DNA of 64,000 nucleotides from Bailinhaonella thermotolerans (GCF_003594875.1 NZ_QZEY01000001.1:62001-126000); one strand, 5' to 3'. Shown: positions 8,894-17,613, counted from the first letter of the stretch. A program made the numbers and translations. Notes: generated by a model from the letters alone, not told the origin.

Positions 8894-9472
8894 TCAGTCC
8901 AGCAGGGCGCGCAGGGCCAGGTCGCCGATCTGGCGCAGCTCGTCGTGGCCGCGGCCTGCCGCCGCCTGGACGGCGATGCCGTCGCAGATCGTGTGGACGA
9001 GTGCGGCCAGGGCGGCCGGTTCGTAGCGGGAGGGCAGGTCGGCGGCCTGCTCCAGCCGCCTGCGCAGCGCCGCCTCACCGGCCTTGCGCGCCGCGACCGC
9101 GTCCTGGCGTACGGCGTGCGCGTCGGGTCCGCGGGCGTGCACGCTGGTGACGCACAGGCAGCCGTGGGGGGTGTTCTGGCCCGCGGTCAGGTCCACGGCT
9201 CCGTGGACCAGCCGCTCGAGGACCTCACGGCAGGTGGGCGCGTCCAGGGCCTCGGCGCTGTAGGCGCCGGGGCCGTCGAGGTAGCGGGCCAGGACCTTGG
9301 CGAACAGTTCCTCCTTGTTGCCGAAGGCGGCGTAGAGGCTGGGCTTGTTGATGCCCATCGCGGCGGTCAGGTCGGTCAGCGAGGTCCCCTCGTAGCCGTG
9401 ACGCCAGAACACCTCCAGGGCGCGGTCGAGCGCGGTGTCTGCGTCGAACGAGCGCGGGCGTCCGCCGGGCAT
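8894..9472 (-). CDS. TetR-family repressor
   Basis: TetR regulator of 192 residues. The HTH region reads ALEVFWRHGYEGTSLTDLTA, then AMGINKPSLYAAFGNKEELF, typical of the AcrR subgroup acting on reductase and dehydrogenase genes. The ATG at 9472 follows GGAGG; a TTG at 9493 is an alternative. It diverges from a Gfo/Idh/MocA oxidoreductase, and the shared gap holds two TACC-N4-GGTA dyads, so it likely represses both genes. The ligand-binding domain contains a Cys pair (GCLCVTS) that might sense an electrophile, an inference only. Confidence 0.92.
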   Translation of the reverse strand: MPGGRPRSFDADTALDRALEVFWRHGYEGTSLTDLTAAMGINKPSLYAAFGNKEELFAKVLARYLDGPGAYSAEALDAPTCREVLERLVHGAVDLTAGQNTPHGCLCVTSVHARGPDAHAVRQDAVAARKAGEAALRRRLEQAADLPSRYEPAALAALVHTICDGIAVQAAAGRGHDELRQIGDLALRALLD

Positions 9473-9499
9473 GCCGTCCTCCGGGCTCTCCAAGTTTTT

Positions 9500-9564
9500 T
9501 ACCTATCGGTACGTTACCTCTTGCGCGGGAGCGCCGCGCCGCCCTAATTTCATACCGCAAGGTA
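9500..9564. promoter_or_regulatory. Pair of TACC-N4-GGTA operators for divergent TetR
   Basis: TACC-TATC-GGTA at 9500-9511 and TACC-GCAA-GGTA at 9553-9564, one near each start codon. GGTA-CGT-TACC at 9509-9519 overlaps the first. Two matching dyads in an AT-rich divergent gap fit a TetR repressor controlling both directions. Confidence 0.65.
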
Positions 9565-9583
9565 CATAACTAAGGGGTGACGC

Positions 9584-10663
9584 ATGATCCGAGTCGGAGT
9601 TGTCGGGGCCAGCGGCTGGGCGGACGGCTCGCACCTGCCCGCGCTCGCCGCGCTGGAGGAGTTCGAGGTGAGCGCGGTCGCGACCACCAGCCAAGCCAGC
9701 GCGGACCGCGTGGCCGCCGCCCATGGCGTACGGCACGCCTTCGCCGACGCGGCCGAGCTCGCGGCGCACCCCGAGGTCGACCTGGTCGTCGTCTCGGTGA
9801 AGGCGTCCGGGCATGCCGCTGTGATCAGGGCCGCGCTCGAGGCCGGCAAGCACGTGGTGTCCGAGTGGCCGCTGGGTGTCGACGCCGGCCAGGCGCGCGA
9901 GCTGACCGAGGCCGCCACCGCCGCGGGCGTCGCCCACGCGGTCGTCCTCCAGGGGCACCACGCGCCGAGCGCCCGCTTCGCCGCCGACCTCCTGGCCGCG
10001 GGGCGGATCGGCACGCTCGAATCGGTCGCGCTCGTGGCGGAGGGCGCGCCCTGGGGCGGCAGCCGGATCCGGCCGGACCTGGTGTTCGGGCTCGACCCCG
10101 CGGAGGGGACCAACATCCTGACCATCATGGCCGGTCACTTCCTGGCCGCGCTGGAACGGGTCGCGGGCCCGCTGGTCGAGGTCTCCGCCCGGCTGCCCCG
10201 CGCGCACGAGCGCGTGCTGGTCGCCGGGACGGAGCGCACGGTGCCCAACGCCACCCCCAGCCACGTGCTGCTGCACGGGCTGCTGGCCGGGGGCGCCACC
10301 GCGTCCGTGACCGTGCACGGCGGCGACGGGCCCCTGCGGGACGGGTTCCTGCTCAAGCTGGTCGGCAGCGAGGCGACCTTGACCGCCACCCCGGCCCAGC
10401 GCGGGACGTTCATCCACTGGGGCGAGTGGGACATCAGGATCGGGGACGAGGTCCTGGCCGTGCCCGGCACCTATCACGCCGTCCCCGCCGGCGTCCGGTC
10501 CGGCCCGCCGGCCAACATCGCGGCCCTCTACCAGGAGGTCGCCCGGGCCATCGCCGAAGGCCGGCAGCCACACCCCAGTTTCGAGACCGCCCTGCGCCAC
10601 CACCGGCTCCTGGCCGCCATCGAACGGTCCGCGGCCGAGGGGATCGCCCACAAGGTCTCGTGA
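9584..10663 (+). CDS. Gfo/Idh/MocA-family oxidoreductase (Gal80-like)
   Basis: NAD(P)-dependent oxidoreductase of 359 residues. The Rossmann glycines are in VGVVGASGWADGSHLPAL, and the usual EKP motif is replaced by SEWPLGVD, as in the Gal80-like branch of the family. The C-terminal half is the GFO_IDH_MocA substrate domain. A ribosome site AAGGGG precedes the ATG at 9584. The gene diverges from, and is probably repressed by, the TetR at 8894. Without the catalytic EKP lysine it may be a weak enzyme, a sensor, or act on an unusual substrate. Confidence 0.9.
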   Translation: MIRVGVVGASGWADGSHLPALAALEEFEVSAVATTSQASADRVAAAHGVRHAFADAAELAAHPEVDLVVVSVKASGHAAVIRAALEAGKHVVSEWPLGVDAGQARELTEAATAAGVAHAVVLQGHHAPSARFAADLLAAGRIGTLESVALVAEGAPWGGSRIRPDLVFGLDPAEGTNILTIMAGHFLAALERVAGPLVEVSARLPRAHERVLVAGTERTVPNATPSHVLLHGLLAGGATASVTVHGGDGPLRDGFLLKLVGSEATLTATPAQRGTFIHWGEWDIRIGDEVLAVPGTYHAVPAGVRSGPPANIAALYQEVARAIAEGRQPHPSFETALRHHRLLAAIERSAAEGIAHKVS

Positions 10664-10692
10664 CCGGCCCCGGCGCCGGCGGCCGCCGCGCC

Positions 10693-10722
10693 AAGACCCC
10701 GGCCCTGCGGCGCCGGGGTCTT
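10693..10722. terminator. Terminator hairpin
   Basis: Eleven-base stem (AAGACCCCGGC / GCCGGGGTCTT) with an eight-base loop, 30 bp after the oxidoreductase stop and before the convergent universal stress gene. The AAG/CTT ends make it suitable for both directions. Confidence 0.7.
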
Positions 10723-10852
10723 CACACCGGGCCCGGTGACGGGGCGTGACCCGCGTCCCGCCCCGCCGGGAAGGGCGAGGCGCCCGTCCGGTCTTCCCGC
10801 GGGCGCCGCGCGGTGGCGGGCCGGGGGCCGGCCCGCCACCGGGAGCGAGGGC

Positions 10853-11299
10853 CTAGCTCTTGGGCGGGGGGACGATCAGCACGGGGCGGTGGGCGTGGTG
10901 CAGCACGTGGTTGGACACGCTGCCCAGCAGCACCGAGCGCACCTCGGCCAGGCCGCGCGACCCGGTCACGATCAGCGAGGCGTCGAGTTCGTCGGCCACG
11001 TCCACGAGGGTGCGCCAGATGGAGTCGTGGTCGGCGACGGCCCGGTGGGTCACCTCCCGCAGGCCCGCCGCGCGGGCCAGGCCGGCGCCCTCCGCGGCCT
11101 GCCGCTCGGCCAGTTCCCTCCACTCCTGGCCCTGGTCGGGGATGGGCGTGAAGCCGGCGAGCGTGTGCCGGGTGAGCTGCACCAGCAGGGGCTCCCACAC
11201 GGTGACCACGACGGCGGGCCCGGCCGCCAGGTGGCGGGCGGCGAACTCGATCGCGCTCTTGGCGTCGGGCGATCCGTCGTAGGCGATGAGGATGGTCAT
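10853..11299 (-). CDS. Universal stress protein (UspA family)
   Basis: A single Usp domain of 148 residues. The N-terminal strand ILIAYDGSPDAKSAIEFA and the late GSRGLAEVRSVLLGSVS give the G-2X-G-9X-GS nucleotide-binding signature of the ATP-binding subgroup. It is the last gene of a minus-strand group (peroxidase-like gene, MFS exporter, Usp), with 49 bp between the MFS stop and this start. The context suggests a stress- or toxin-induced set under the divergent LysR at 13469. Confidence 0.92.
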   Translation of the reverse strand: MTILIAYDGSPDAKSAIEFAARHLAAGPAVVVTVWEPLLVQLTRHTLAGFTPIPDQGQEWRELAERQAAEGAGLARAAGLREVTHRAVADHDSIWRTLVDVADELDASLIVTGSRGLAEVRSVLLGSVSNHVLHHAHRPVLIVPPPKS

Positions 11300-11348
11300 G
11301 GGTGTTCTCCTGTTCGCGGAGGGGTGAGGGGGATGCCGGGGCGGCCGG

Positions 11349-12824
11349 TCAGTGGTGCACGGCCACCCGCTGCTTGCCGGCGGGCGCGTCGGCCGCCGTG
11401 CCGGTGGGCCCGGCCGGGGTGGCGGGCTTGCGGTGCAGCAGCAGGAGCAGCGCGGTGGCCAGGCCGGTCAGCGCGAAGATCGCGGTGGCCCAGAAGCCGG
11501 CCTGGAAGCCGTCGTTGAGGCCGGCGGCGCCGGTGCCGGTGGTGTAGGCGAAGGCGACCGAGGAGGCGATGGCGATGCCGAGCGCGGCGCCGATCTGGAA
11601 GACGGCGTTGTTGATGCCGGAGGCCAGGCCGGACTCTTCGGGCCGGGCGCCGGTCAGCGAGGCGATGGAGGCGGCCACGTTGGTGCTGCCGATGCCGGAG
11701 CCGAAGATGACCAGGCCGAAGAACAGGTCGCTCCAGTAGCCGCCGTCGGGGTCGATCTGGGTCAGCAGCAGCAGTCCGCCGGACAGCAGCGCCATGCCGA
11801 CGATGGCGATGGGCTTGTAGCCGACCCGGGCGGCCAGGCGGGCGCTGACGTTCGCGCCGATGATCGACATGACCGCGTAGACGGCCGTGCTGAGGCCGAA
11901 CTTGACCGCGCTGTAGCCGAGCACCTGCTGGGCGTAGAGCGAGGTGATGAGCGCCCCGCCGTACACGGCCATGGCGACGATGATCATCAGGATGTTGCCG
12001 CCGACCACGGTGGGCGAGCGGAAGATCCGCAGCGGGACCAGCGGCGCCGCGGACCTGTTCTCGATCACCGTGAAGATCACGAGCAGGACGGCGGCGGCGA
12101 TCAGCATGCCGATGGTCTGGCCGCTGCCCCAGCCGGCGAGCGGGGCCTCGGAGACCGCGTAGACCAGCAGCGCGATGGCGGCGGTGATGGTCAGCGCGCC
12201 GGCGGGGTCGAAGCGGCGGCGGCCCGGCTGGACGGGCGTCCGCTTCAGCAGGCGCGGGCCGAACAGCAGGACGGCGGCGACCACCGGGACGTTGATGTAG
12301 AAGATCCACTGCCAGCCGAGGCCGTCGGTGATCGGCCCGCCGATGAGCAGGGCGGCGGTGGCGCCGAAGGCGCCGATGCCGGTCCAGATGCCCAGCGCCT
12401 TGTTGCGTTCGGGCCCCTCGGGGAAGGTGTGCATGAGCACGGCCATCGCGGTGGGGGTCATGATCGCGGCGGCGGCGCCCTGCACGGCGCGGGCGGCGAT
12501 GAGCACCTCATCGCTCCAGGCCAGGCCGCACAGCACCGAGGCGACGCCGAACAGCGCGGTGCCGAACAGGAACATCCGGCGCCCGCCGAGCAGGTCGGCG
12601 GTGCGGCCGCCGAACATCAGCAGCCCGCCGAAGGTCAGCAGGTAGACGCTCATCACCCACTGGACGCCGCCCGGGGAGAACCCGAGCTCGCTCTCGATGG
12701 AGGGCAGGGCGAGCATGACGATCTGGGAGTCGACGATGACCATGAAGAAGGCCGCCACCAGGAGGGTGAGCGCCAGCCATCGGCGTGGGTCGGAGGCTTC
12801 TTCCCGAGGTTCACGGGACATCAT
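11349..12824 (-). CDS. MFS drug exporter, DHA2 (EmrB/QacA) type
   Basis: A 491-residue proton-coupled exporter with about 14 membrane segments. Motif A-like GRTADLLGGRRMF lies in the loop after segment 2, and WIFYINVPV is the typical marker of the 14-segment DHA2 family. AGAGG lies seven bases before the ATG at 12824. The gene is between a carboxymuconolactone-decarboxylase-like gene and a universal stress gene on the same strand, and is probably induced through the divergent LysR. Substrates cannot be predicted beyond hydrophobic or cationic drugs. Confidence 0.93.
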   Translation of the reverse strand: MMSREPREEASDPRRWLALTLLVAAFFMVIVDSQIVMLALPSIESELGFSPGGVQWVMSVYLLTFGGLLMFGGRTADLLGGRRMFLFGTALFGVASVLCGLAWSDEVLIAARAVQGAAAAIMTPTAMAVLMHTFPEGPERNKALGIWTGIGAFGATAALLIGGPITDGLGWQWIFYINVPVVAAVLLFGPRLLKRTPVQPGRRRFDPAGALTITAAIALLVYAVSEAPLAGWGSGQTIGMLIAAAVLLVIFTVIENRSAAPLVPLRIFRSPTVVGGNILMIIVAMAVYGGALITSLYAQQVLGYSAVKFGLSTAVYAVMSIIGANVSARLAARVGYKPIAIVGMALLSGGLLLLTQIDPDGGYWSDLFFGLVIFGSGIGSTNVAASIASLTGARPEESGLASGINNAVFQIGAALGIAIASSVAFAYTTGTGAAGLNDGFQAGFWATAIFALTGLATALLLLLHRKPATPAGPTGTAADAPAGKQRVAVHH

Positions 12825-12896
12825 GATGTTTCCTCTTGTGTCGATATCGGGGCAGCGCGAAGCCGCCCCGTGGAGGGGGGTAGGGCCTGGGGAGGC

Positions 12897-13343
12897 CTAC
12901 TGGGGAGGGGAGATCCTCGCGGTCAGGCACATGCGGTCGAGCGCGTTCGCGACGGACACGGCCATGATCAGGTTCGCGAGGTTGTAAGGACCGAGCAGGT
13001 TCTCCGCCGCGCCGTACACCTCGTCGGGCACGCCGTCGGCGGGGAGCCGGGTCATCACCTCGGTGAGGGCCAGGGCGGCCCGTTCGGTCTCGGTGAACCG
13101 GCGCGAGTCGCGCCAGCCGGCGAGCTCGTTGAGCCGGTCCTGGCCCTCACCCAGGCGGATCGCCTCCGCTGAGCGCCGGGCCAGGAAGTACGCGCAGCCG
13201 TTGAGCTGGGCGACCCGGATGCGCGCCAGTTCGCGCAGCCGGTCGTCGCTCAGCCCCTCGCGCCGCAGCACGTCCTCCAACTCGATGAGCAGGTCAACGG
13301 CCCGGGGCGACACCGCCGCCAGTTCGATGCGCTGCCTGGTCAT
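12897..13343 (-). CDS. Carboxymuconolactone decarboxylase/AhpD-like protein
   Basis: A 148-residue all-helical protein of the CMD/AhpD superfamily. The region RELARIRVAQLNGCAYFLARR aligns with the active-site helix (NGC-x-x-C in peroxidase members). Here the second Cys is Phe and the following His/Asp relay is Arg/Arg, so the CxxC redox pair is missing. It may therefore not be a peroxidase. It starts the minus-strand operon with the MFS exporter and the Usp, and diverges from a LysR gene. CMD-like genes next to LysR or ECF regulators are common in actinomycetes. Confidence 0.85.
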   Translation of the reverse strand: MTRQRIELAAVSPRAVDLLIELEDVLRREGLSDDRLRELARIRVAQLNGCAYFLARRSAEAIRLGEGQDRLNELAGWRDSRRFTETERAALALTEVMTRLPADGVPDEVYGAAENLLGPYNLANLIMAVSVANALDRMCLTARISPPQ

Positions 13344-13437
13344 CGTGTCGTTCCGCCCCTCGCCGCCGGTAGTCGTCCGCCGGAGACAGTGTGAATCCGA
13401 CAGATCGCCACGAACAATGGCGAAGTTCTCACCGTTG

Positions 13438-13454
13438 GGTAAGGTGCCCTTACC
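13438..13454. promoter_or_regulatory. Inverted repeat GGTAAGG-tgc-CCTTACC
   Basis: Perfect seven-base arms ending 14 bp before the LysR start codon. Because it overlaps the leader of that gene it is well placed for autorepression, and it lies within the divergent gap to the CMD-MFS-Usp operon. Confidence 0.55.
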
Positions 13455-13468
13455 GATGGGAGGCGCCG

Positions 13469-14461
13469 GTGAACTGGCAGGAACTGGAGACGTTTCTGAC
13501 GCTGGCCGAGGAACTGCATTTCGGCCGCGCGGCCGACCGGCTGCACGTCTCGCGCGCCCGGGTCAGCCAGATGACCCAGGCCCTGGAACGCCGGGTCGGC
13601 GGCCCGCTGTTCGAGCGCACCAGCCGCAAGGTGGCGCTGACCCCGCTCGGCGGCCGGCTGCGCGAGGACCTGCGGCCCCACTACCTGGGCGTCCTGGACG
13701 CCCTGGCCACCGCCGCCGACAGCGCGCAGGGGGGCGGCGGCGTGCTGCGCGTGGGCTTCTCCAGCCCCGCGGCCAGCGAGCGGGTCATGGGCGTGGTCGA
13801 GGCGTTCCGCGCCTCCCACCCCCGCTGCCAGGTGCGGATCCGCGAGGTCCACCTGTCCGACCGGTACGGCCCGCTGCGCCGGGGCGAGCTCGACCTGCAG
13901 GTCGTCGAACTGCCCGTCGAGGAGCCCGACCTGACCGTGGGACCGGTGCTCCTGCGCGACGCGACCGTGCTCGCCGTCTCCGCCTCCCACCGCCTGGCCG
14001 GCCGCGCGTCGGTGTCGATCGAGGATCTGGCGGGCGAGAACCTGCTGGTCACCGGCGACATGCCCGGCTACTTCCGGGCGCATCACATGCCCGGCCGCAC
14101 CCCGTCCGGGCGGCCCATCCCCCACTCGACCACGACCCGGTACTGGCAGGAACTGCTCGCCCTGGTCGCGGCCGGCGAGGGCGTCACCATCTCCGCCGCC
14201 CAGGGCGCCCGCTACTACCCCCGCCCCAACCTGGTCTACGTCCCCTTCCACGACGTCGCGCCGTTCGAGTACGCCCTGGTCTGGCGCACGGCGGGCGTCT
14301 CCCCCCGGGCCCGGTCCTTCATCGGCACGGCCGTGCGCACGTGCGACCCGCCGCCGGGCGGTCCCGACCCCACCGGCACGCCCCCGGGGCAGCCCGGCCG
14401 CCCGGCGGCGAGCGGGACCGGGACGGGTCAGCCGCCGGGGGTGACGAACCCGGACTCGTAG
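13469..14461 (+). CDS. LysR-family transcriptional regulator
   Basis: LysR regulator of 330 residues. HTH: LETFLTLAEELHFGRAADRL, then HVSRARVSQMTQALERRVG. The effector domain follows from about residue 90. The GTG at 13469 is preceded by GGGAGG. It diverges from the CMD-MFS-Usp operon, its likely target. The last ~35 residues are a Pro/Gly-rich tail with no conserved match. Its 3' end overlaps the response regulator on the other strand by 34 bp (14428-14461), so the tail may be the result of read-out into the neighbour. Confidence 0.9.
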   Translation: MNWQELETFLTLAEELHFGRAADRLHVSRARVSQMTQALERRVGGPLFERTSRKVALTPLGGRLREDLRPHYLGVLDALATAADSAQGGGGVLRVGFSSPAASERVMGVVEAFRASHPRCQVRIREVHLSDRYGPLRRGELDLQVVELPVEEPDLTVGPVLLRDATVLAVSASHRLAGRASVSIEDLAGENLLVTGDMPGYFRAHHMPGRTPSGRPIPHSTTTRYWQELLALVAAGEGVTISAAQGARYYPRPNLVYVPFHDVAPFEYALVWRTAGVSPRARSFIGTAVRTCDPPPGGPDPTGTPPGQPGRPAASGTGTGQPPGVTNPDS

Positions 14462-15138
14462 GCGGCGATCACGGCCTGGGTGCGGTCCCGGGCCGACAGC
14501 TTGGCCAGCAGGTTGCCCACATGCGTCTTGACCGTCTCCACCCCCAGGTGCAGCTCCCCGGCGATCTCGGCGTTGGACAGCCCGCCCGCCATCAGCCGCA
14601 GCACCTCGGCCTCGCGCGCGGTCAGCTCCGGCAGCCGCGCCCCCGGGGCCGCGCCCCGCGCGGCGGCCAGGTCGCGGATCGCCGCCGGGTACAGCAGCGA
14701 GTCGCCCCGCGCCACCAGCCGCACCGCCTGCACGAACTCCTCCGGCCGCGCCCGCTTGAGCAGGAACCCCGCCGCGCCCGCCCGCAGCGCCTCATAGACG
14801 TAGTCGTCGTTCTCGAACGTCGTCACGACCACGATCTTGGGCGCGGCCCCCGGCGGCGCGGCGGCCAGGATGCGGCGCGTGGCGGCGATCCCGTCCACGG
14901 CGGGCATGCGCACGTCCATCAGCACCACGTCCGGGCGGTGCCGGTTGACCTGCGAGACCGCCTCGGCCCCGTCGGCGGCCTCGGCGACCACGCACAGGTC
15001 CGGCTCGGCGTCCACGATCGCGCGCAGCCCCGCCCGCACCAGGTCCTCATCGTCGGCGATCAGCACCCGCACCGGCGCCCCGCCGCCCGCCGGCCCGTCC
15101 ACCGGCCCGTCCACCGGCCCGCCCGGCGCCGCGCTCAC
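14428..15138 (-). CDS. NarL/LuxR-family response regulator
   Basis: A two-domain regulator of 236 residues. The receiver domain has VRVLIADDEDLVRAGL with the acidic pocket, the phospho-acceptor in VVLMDVRMP and the conserved Lys in FLLKRARPEEF. The C-terminal LuxR HTH is LTAREAEVLRLMAGGLSNAE. Translation starts at GTG 15138, which overlaps the kinase stop as GTGA, so the two are translationally coupled. A Pro/Gly-rich linker of ~22 residues precedes the receiver. The target genes are unknown; the nearest divergent gene is the TSUP exporter upstream of the kinase. Confidence 0.93.
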   Translation of the reverse strand: MSAAPGGPVDGPVDGPAGGGAPVRVLIADDEDLVRAGLRAIVDAEPDLCVVAEAADGAEAVSQVNRHRPDVVLMDVRMPAVDGIAATRRILAAAPPGAAPKIVVVTTFENDDYVYEALRAGAAGFLLKRARPEEFVQAVRLVARGDSLLYPAAIRDLAAARGAAPGARLPELTAREAEVLRLMAGGLSNAEIAGELHLGVETVKTHVGNLLAKLSARDRTQAVIAAYESGFVTPGG

Positions 15139-16421
15139 CGGGCGCCGCCGTACGGCAGGCACACGCGCACGCGCCACCGCCCGTCCCGCTCCCCGGCGCT
15201 CATCTCGCCCCGGAACACCGCCACCCGCTCGCGCATCCCGCGCAACCCCCTTCCGCCCCGGCCGGCCCGCGCGGCGCGCGCCCGCGGCCCGACCTCGTTG
15301 GCCAGCTCGACCTCCAGCCGGTCCGGCCCGGCCGCAAGCCGCAGCGTAACGGGCACCGCCCCGGCGTGCCGCAGCGCGTTGGTCAGCCCCTCCTGCACGA
15401 TCCGGTACGCCTCGCGCGAGATCGCCGCCGGCAGCGCCGCCAGGTCCCCCCGCACGTCCGCCTCCACCGGCACCCCGGCCAGCCGCGTCCGCTCCAGCAG
15501 TCCCTCCAGGTCGGCCAGCGTCCCGCGCGGCTCCCGCCCCTCCCCCGCCCCGTCCGCCCCGTCCGCGCCGTCCGCCGCGCCCCCGGCCCGGTCGGCCCGG
15601 GCGGCGGGGCCGGCGGGGGCGTCCTCGCGGAGCAGGCCCAGCACGTGGTCCAGGTCCTCCAGCGCCGCGCGGGCGCTGTCCTCGATGGCGCCCAGCGCGC
15701 GGCGGGCGAAGGCGGGGTCGGCGTCCAGCACCCGCCCGGCCGCCCCCGCCTGGAGCGTCACCACGCTCAGCGCGTGCCCGACCGAGTCGTGCAGCTCGCG
15801 CGCCAGCCGGTTGCGCTCGGCGAGCCGTTCGGCCCGCCGTTCCAGCTCGGCCAGCCGCTCGGCCGGGGAGGGGCCCAGCAGCGGCGGCGCCAGCCGCGCC
15901 AGCGCCGCGCCCGCCCCGGCCGCGGCCAGCACCGTCAGCGCCAGCACCAGCGGCCCCACCAGCGGACCCCAGGACTCCATCCAGTCGGGAACCCAGTCCA
16001 GCCGCCACCGCGCGCCCATCACCGGCAGCAGCATCAGCCACACCGCGAACGGCGGCAGCGCCAGGGTGATCCCGGCGACCACCCCGCCCAGCCCCAGGTG
16101 CAGCGTGAACCAGGTCGCCACGCTCACCCGCTCGGTCCACGACCGCGCCTCGCGCGCCGGGGCCGGCACGGCCACGCCGAGCAGCACCCGCGCGGCGGTC
16201 AGCTCGATCACGCGCACCGGCAGCACCAGCCCGGTCAGCGCCACCACCGGCAGGACGGCCACGAACACCAGCGGCTGGGCCGCCAGCAGCGGGTCGCCCA
16301 CCGGCCCGGCGATCCCCGCGAGCTGGCCGGCGACCGCCCCGGCCATCATGTACGGCATCAGCAGCGCCCCGCCCAGGATCAGGAACGCCCACCGCCGCAA
16401 CAGCACCATCACGCCCGCCAC
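15135..16421 (-). CDS. Sensor histidine kinase (HisKA_3)
   Basis: Membrane sensor kinase of 428 residues, partner of the response regulator that overlaps its stop. About five or six hydrophobic segments fill the first ~185 residues. The phospho-acceptor His lies in RLARELHDSVGHALSV, typical of the NarX/DesK group, followed by a Gly-rich HATPase domain (AYRIVQEGLTNALRHAG, GRGLRGMRERV). An Ala/Asp/Gly-rich insertion lies between the two. GTG 16421 is the longest start; ATG 16409 is an alternative with a weak site. The signal is unknown, probably membrane-related. Confidence 0.92.
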   Translation of the reverse strand: MAGVMVLLRRWAFLILGGALLMPYMMAGAVAGQLAGIAGPVGDPLLAAQPLVFVAVLPVVALTGLVLPVRVIELTAARVLLGVAVPAPAREARSWTERVSVATWFTLHLGLGGVVAGITLALPPFAVWLMLLPVMGARWRLDWVPDWMESWGPLVGPLVLALTVLAAAGAGAALARLAPPLLGPSPAERLAELERRAERLAERNRLARELHDSVGHALSVVTLQAGAAGRVLDADPAFARRALGAIEDSARAALEDLDHVLGLLREDAPAGPAARADRAGGAADGADGADGAGEGREPRGTLADLEGLLERTRLAGVPVEADVRGDLAALPAAISREAYRIVQEGLTNALRHAGAVPVTLRLAAGPDRLEVELANEVGPRARAARAGRGGRGLRGMRERVAVFRGEMSAGERDGRWRVRVCLPYGGAR

Positions 16422-16507
16422 CGTAACCCCCGCCCACCGGCGCTGTTTGGGCGGCTATATCCTTCCCATCCGGAATTGTCGGGGACGGGTTCGGGGGTGC
16501 GGCCATC

Positions 16508-17275
16508 GTGGGGGCCGAGGAGGTCGTGCTGCTGCTCATCGCCGCCGCAGCGGCCGGATGGGTGGACGCGGTCGTCGGCGGCGGGGGCCTGGTGCAACTG
16601 CCCGCGCTGCTGCTGGCCGCCCCCGACATGCCGGTGGCCGCCGCGCTGGCCACCAACAAGGTCGCCTCCGTCGCCGGCACCTCCAGCGCCGCCGTCGCCT
16701 ACGCCCGCCGCACCCGCCTGGACCTGCCGGTGGCCCTGCCCGCCGCCGCGCTCGCCCTCCTGTGCGCCGGGCTGGGCGCGGCCTCGGCCGCCGCCGTCTC
16801 CTCCGCCGTGCTGCGCCCGGTCGTCATGGCCGCCCTGCTCATCGTCGCCGTCCTGGTCGTGGCCCGGCCCGCCCTCGGCACCGCCGCCCGCCCCGGGCTG
16901 CGCACCCGCGGCCGCGTCCTGGCCGCCATCGCCGTCACCGGCGGCGCCGTCGCCTTCTACGACGGCATCCTGGGGCCCGGCACCGGCCTGTTCCTGGTCA
17001 TCGCGTTCACCACCCTGCTCGGCATGGACTTCGTGCACGGCTCGGCCATGGCCAAGGTCCTCAACACCAGCACCAACCTCGGCGCCCTGGCCGTCTTCGC
17101 CGTCCAGGGCCACGTCCTGTGGGGCATCGGCCTGGCCATGGCCGCCTGCAGCGTCGCCGGCGCCCAGCTCGGCGCCCGCATGGCGCTGCGCCGCGGCGCC
17201 GGATTCGTCCGCGCCGTCCTGCTCTGCGTCGTGGCCGCCCTCGTCGTCAAGCTCGGCGTCGACCAGTTCGCCTGA
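16508..17275 (+). CDS. TSUP (TauE/SafE) family transporter
   Basis: Integral membrane protein of 255 residues with about eight hydrophobic segments, related to sulfite/sulfoacetate exporters. The N-terminal repeat contains GWVDAVVGGGGLVQLPALL and the second repeat GILGPGTGLFLVIAFTTLLG, the conserved glycine-rich pair of the family. The GTG start at 16508 gives the usual short N-terminus. It diverges from the sensor kinase and may be its target. The transported anion is not determined. Confidence 0.92.
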   Translation: MGAEEVVLLLIAAAAAGWVDAVVGGGGLVQLPALLLAAPDMPVAAALATNKVASVAGTSSAAVAYARRTRLDLPVALPAAALALLCAGLGAASAAAVSSAVLRPVVMAALLIVAVLVVARPALGTAARPGLRTRGRVLAAIAVTGGAVAFYDGILGPGTGLFLVIAFTTLLGMDFVHGSAMAKVLNTSTNLGALAVFAVQGHVLWGIGLAMAACSVAGAQLGARMALRRGAGFVRAVLLCVVAALVVKLGVDQFA

Positions 17276-17290
17276 CCCGCGTCCCCGCAA

Positions 17291-17343
17291 GGCCCGCGCC
17301 CCGCGCGCGCCGCCGTACGGCGGGACCGCGCGCGGTGCGGGCC
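17291..17343. terminator. Large GC-rich stem-loop after TSUP gene
   Basis: Outer arms GGCCCGC / GCGGGCC with inner CGCGCGCG arms, and a loop carrying the palindrome GCCGTACGGC. It begins 15 bp after the TSUP stop. The rest of the gap to 17582 holds no supported gene. Confidence 0.5.
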
Positions 17344-17582
17344 CCCGCGCCGGAGGAGCGGGCGCCGTAGGAGAGGACTGACGGCGACGGCCGGTGCCGC
17401 CGCCCGATCTCGACCGCGGCCCTGCCGCCGTACGAGAAGCCCGGCTTCCGCGAGTTCCCGCACGCGAAGTGCGCCACGCCGAGCAGCCAGGGATCGGCTG
17501 CTACGTGTCCACGCGGCTCGCGCAAGGCGCCGCCCGCTGATCACCGGCACCCTTGAAAGGGGCGGCGGCGGGAGGGCGTGAC

Positions 17583-17607
17583 AGGTAGGGAATTTCCTAC
17601 CTATAGT
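17583..17607 (+). promoter_or_regulatory. ArsR-type operator overlapping a -10 box
   Basis: Inverted arms AGGTAGG (17583-17589) and CCTACCT (17596-17602) around a six-base centre, immediately followed by TATAGT (17602-17607) as a -10 hexamer. Such overlap is ideal for repression by the ArsR-type regulator encoded at 17763. Transcription would begin near 17614, exactly at a GTG codon. Confidence 0.65.
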
Positions 17608-17613
17608 GGGCGT

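Noticed and set aside
13063-17370. Very long + strand ORF (1435 codons)
   Set aside because: It runs antisense to and across several supported genes (CMD end, LysR, two-component system, TSUP); product is low-complexity Arg/Pro/Ala, an effect of GC-rich codon bias.
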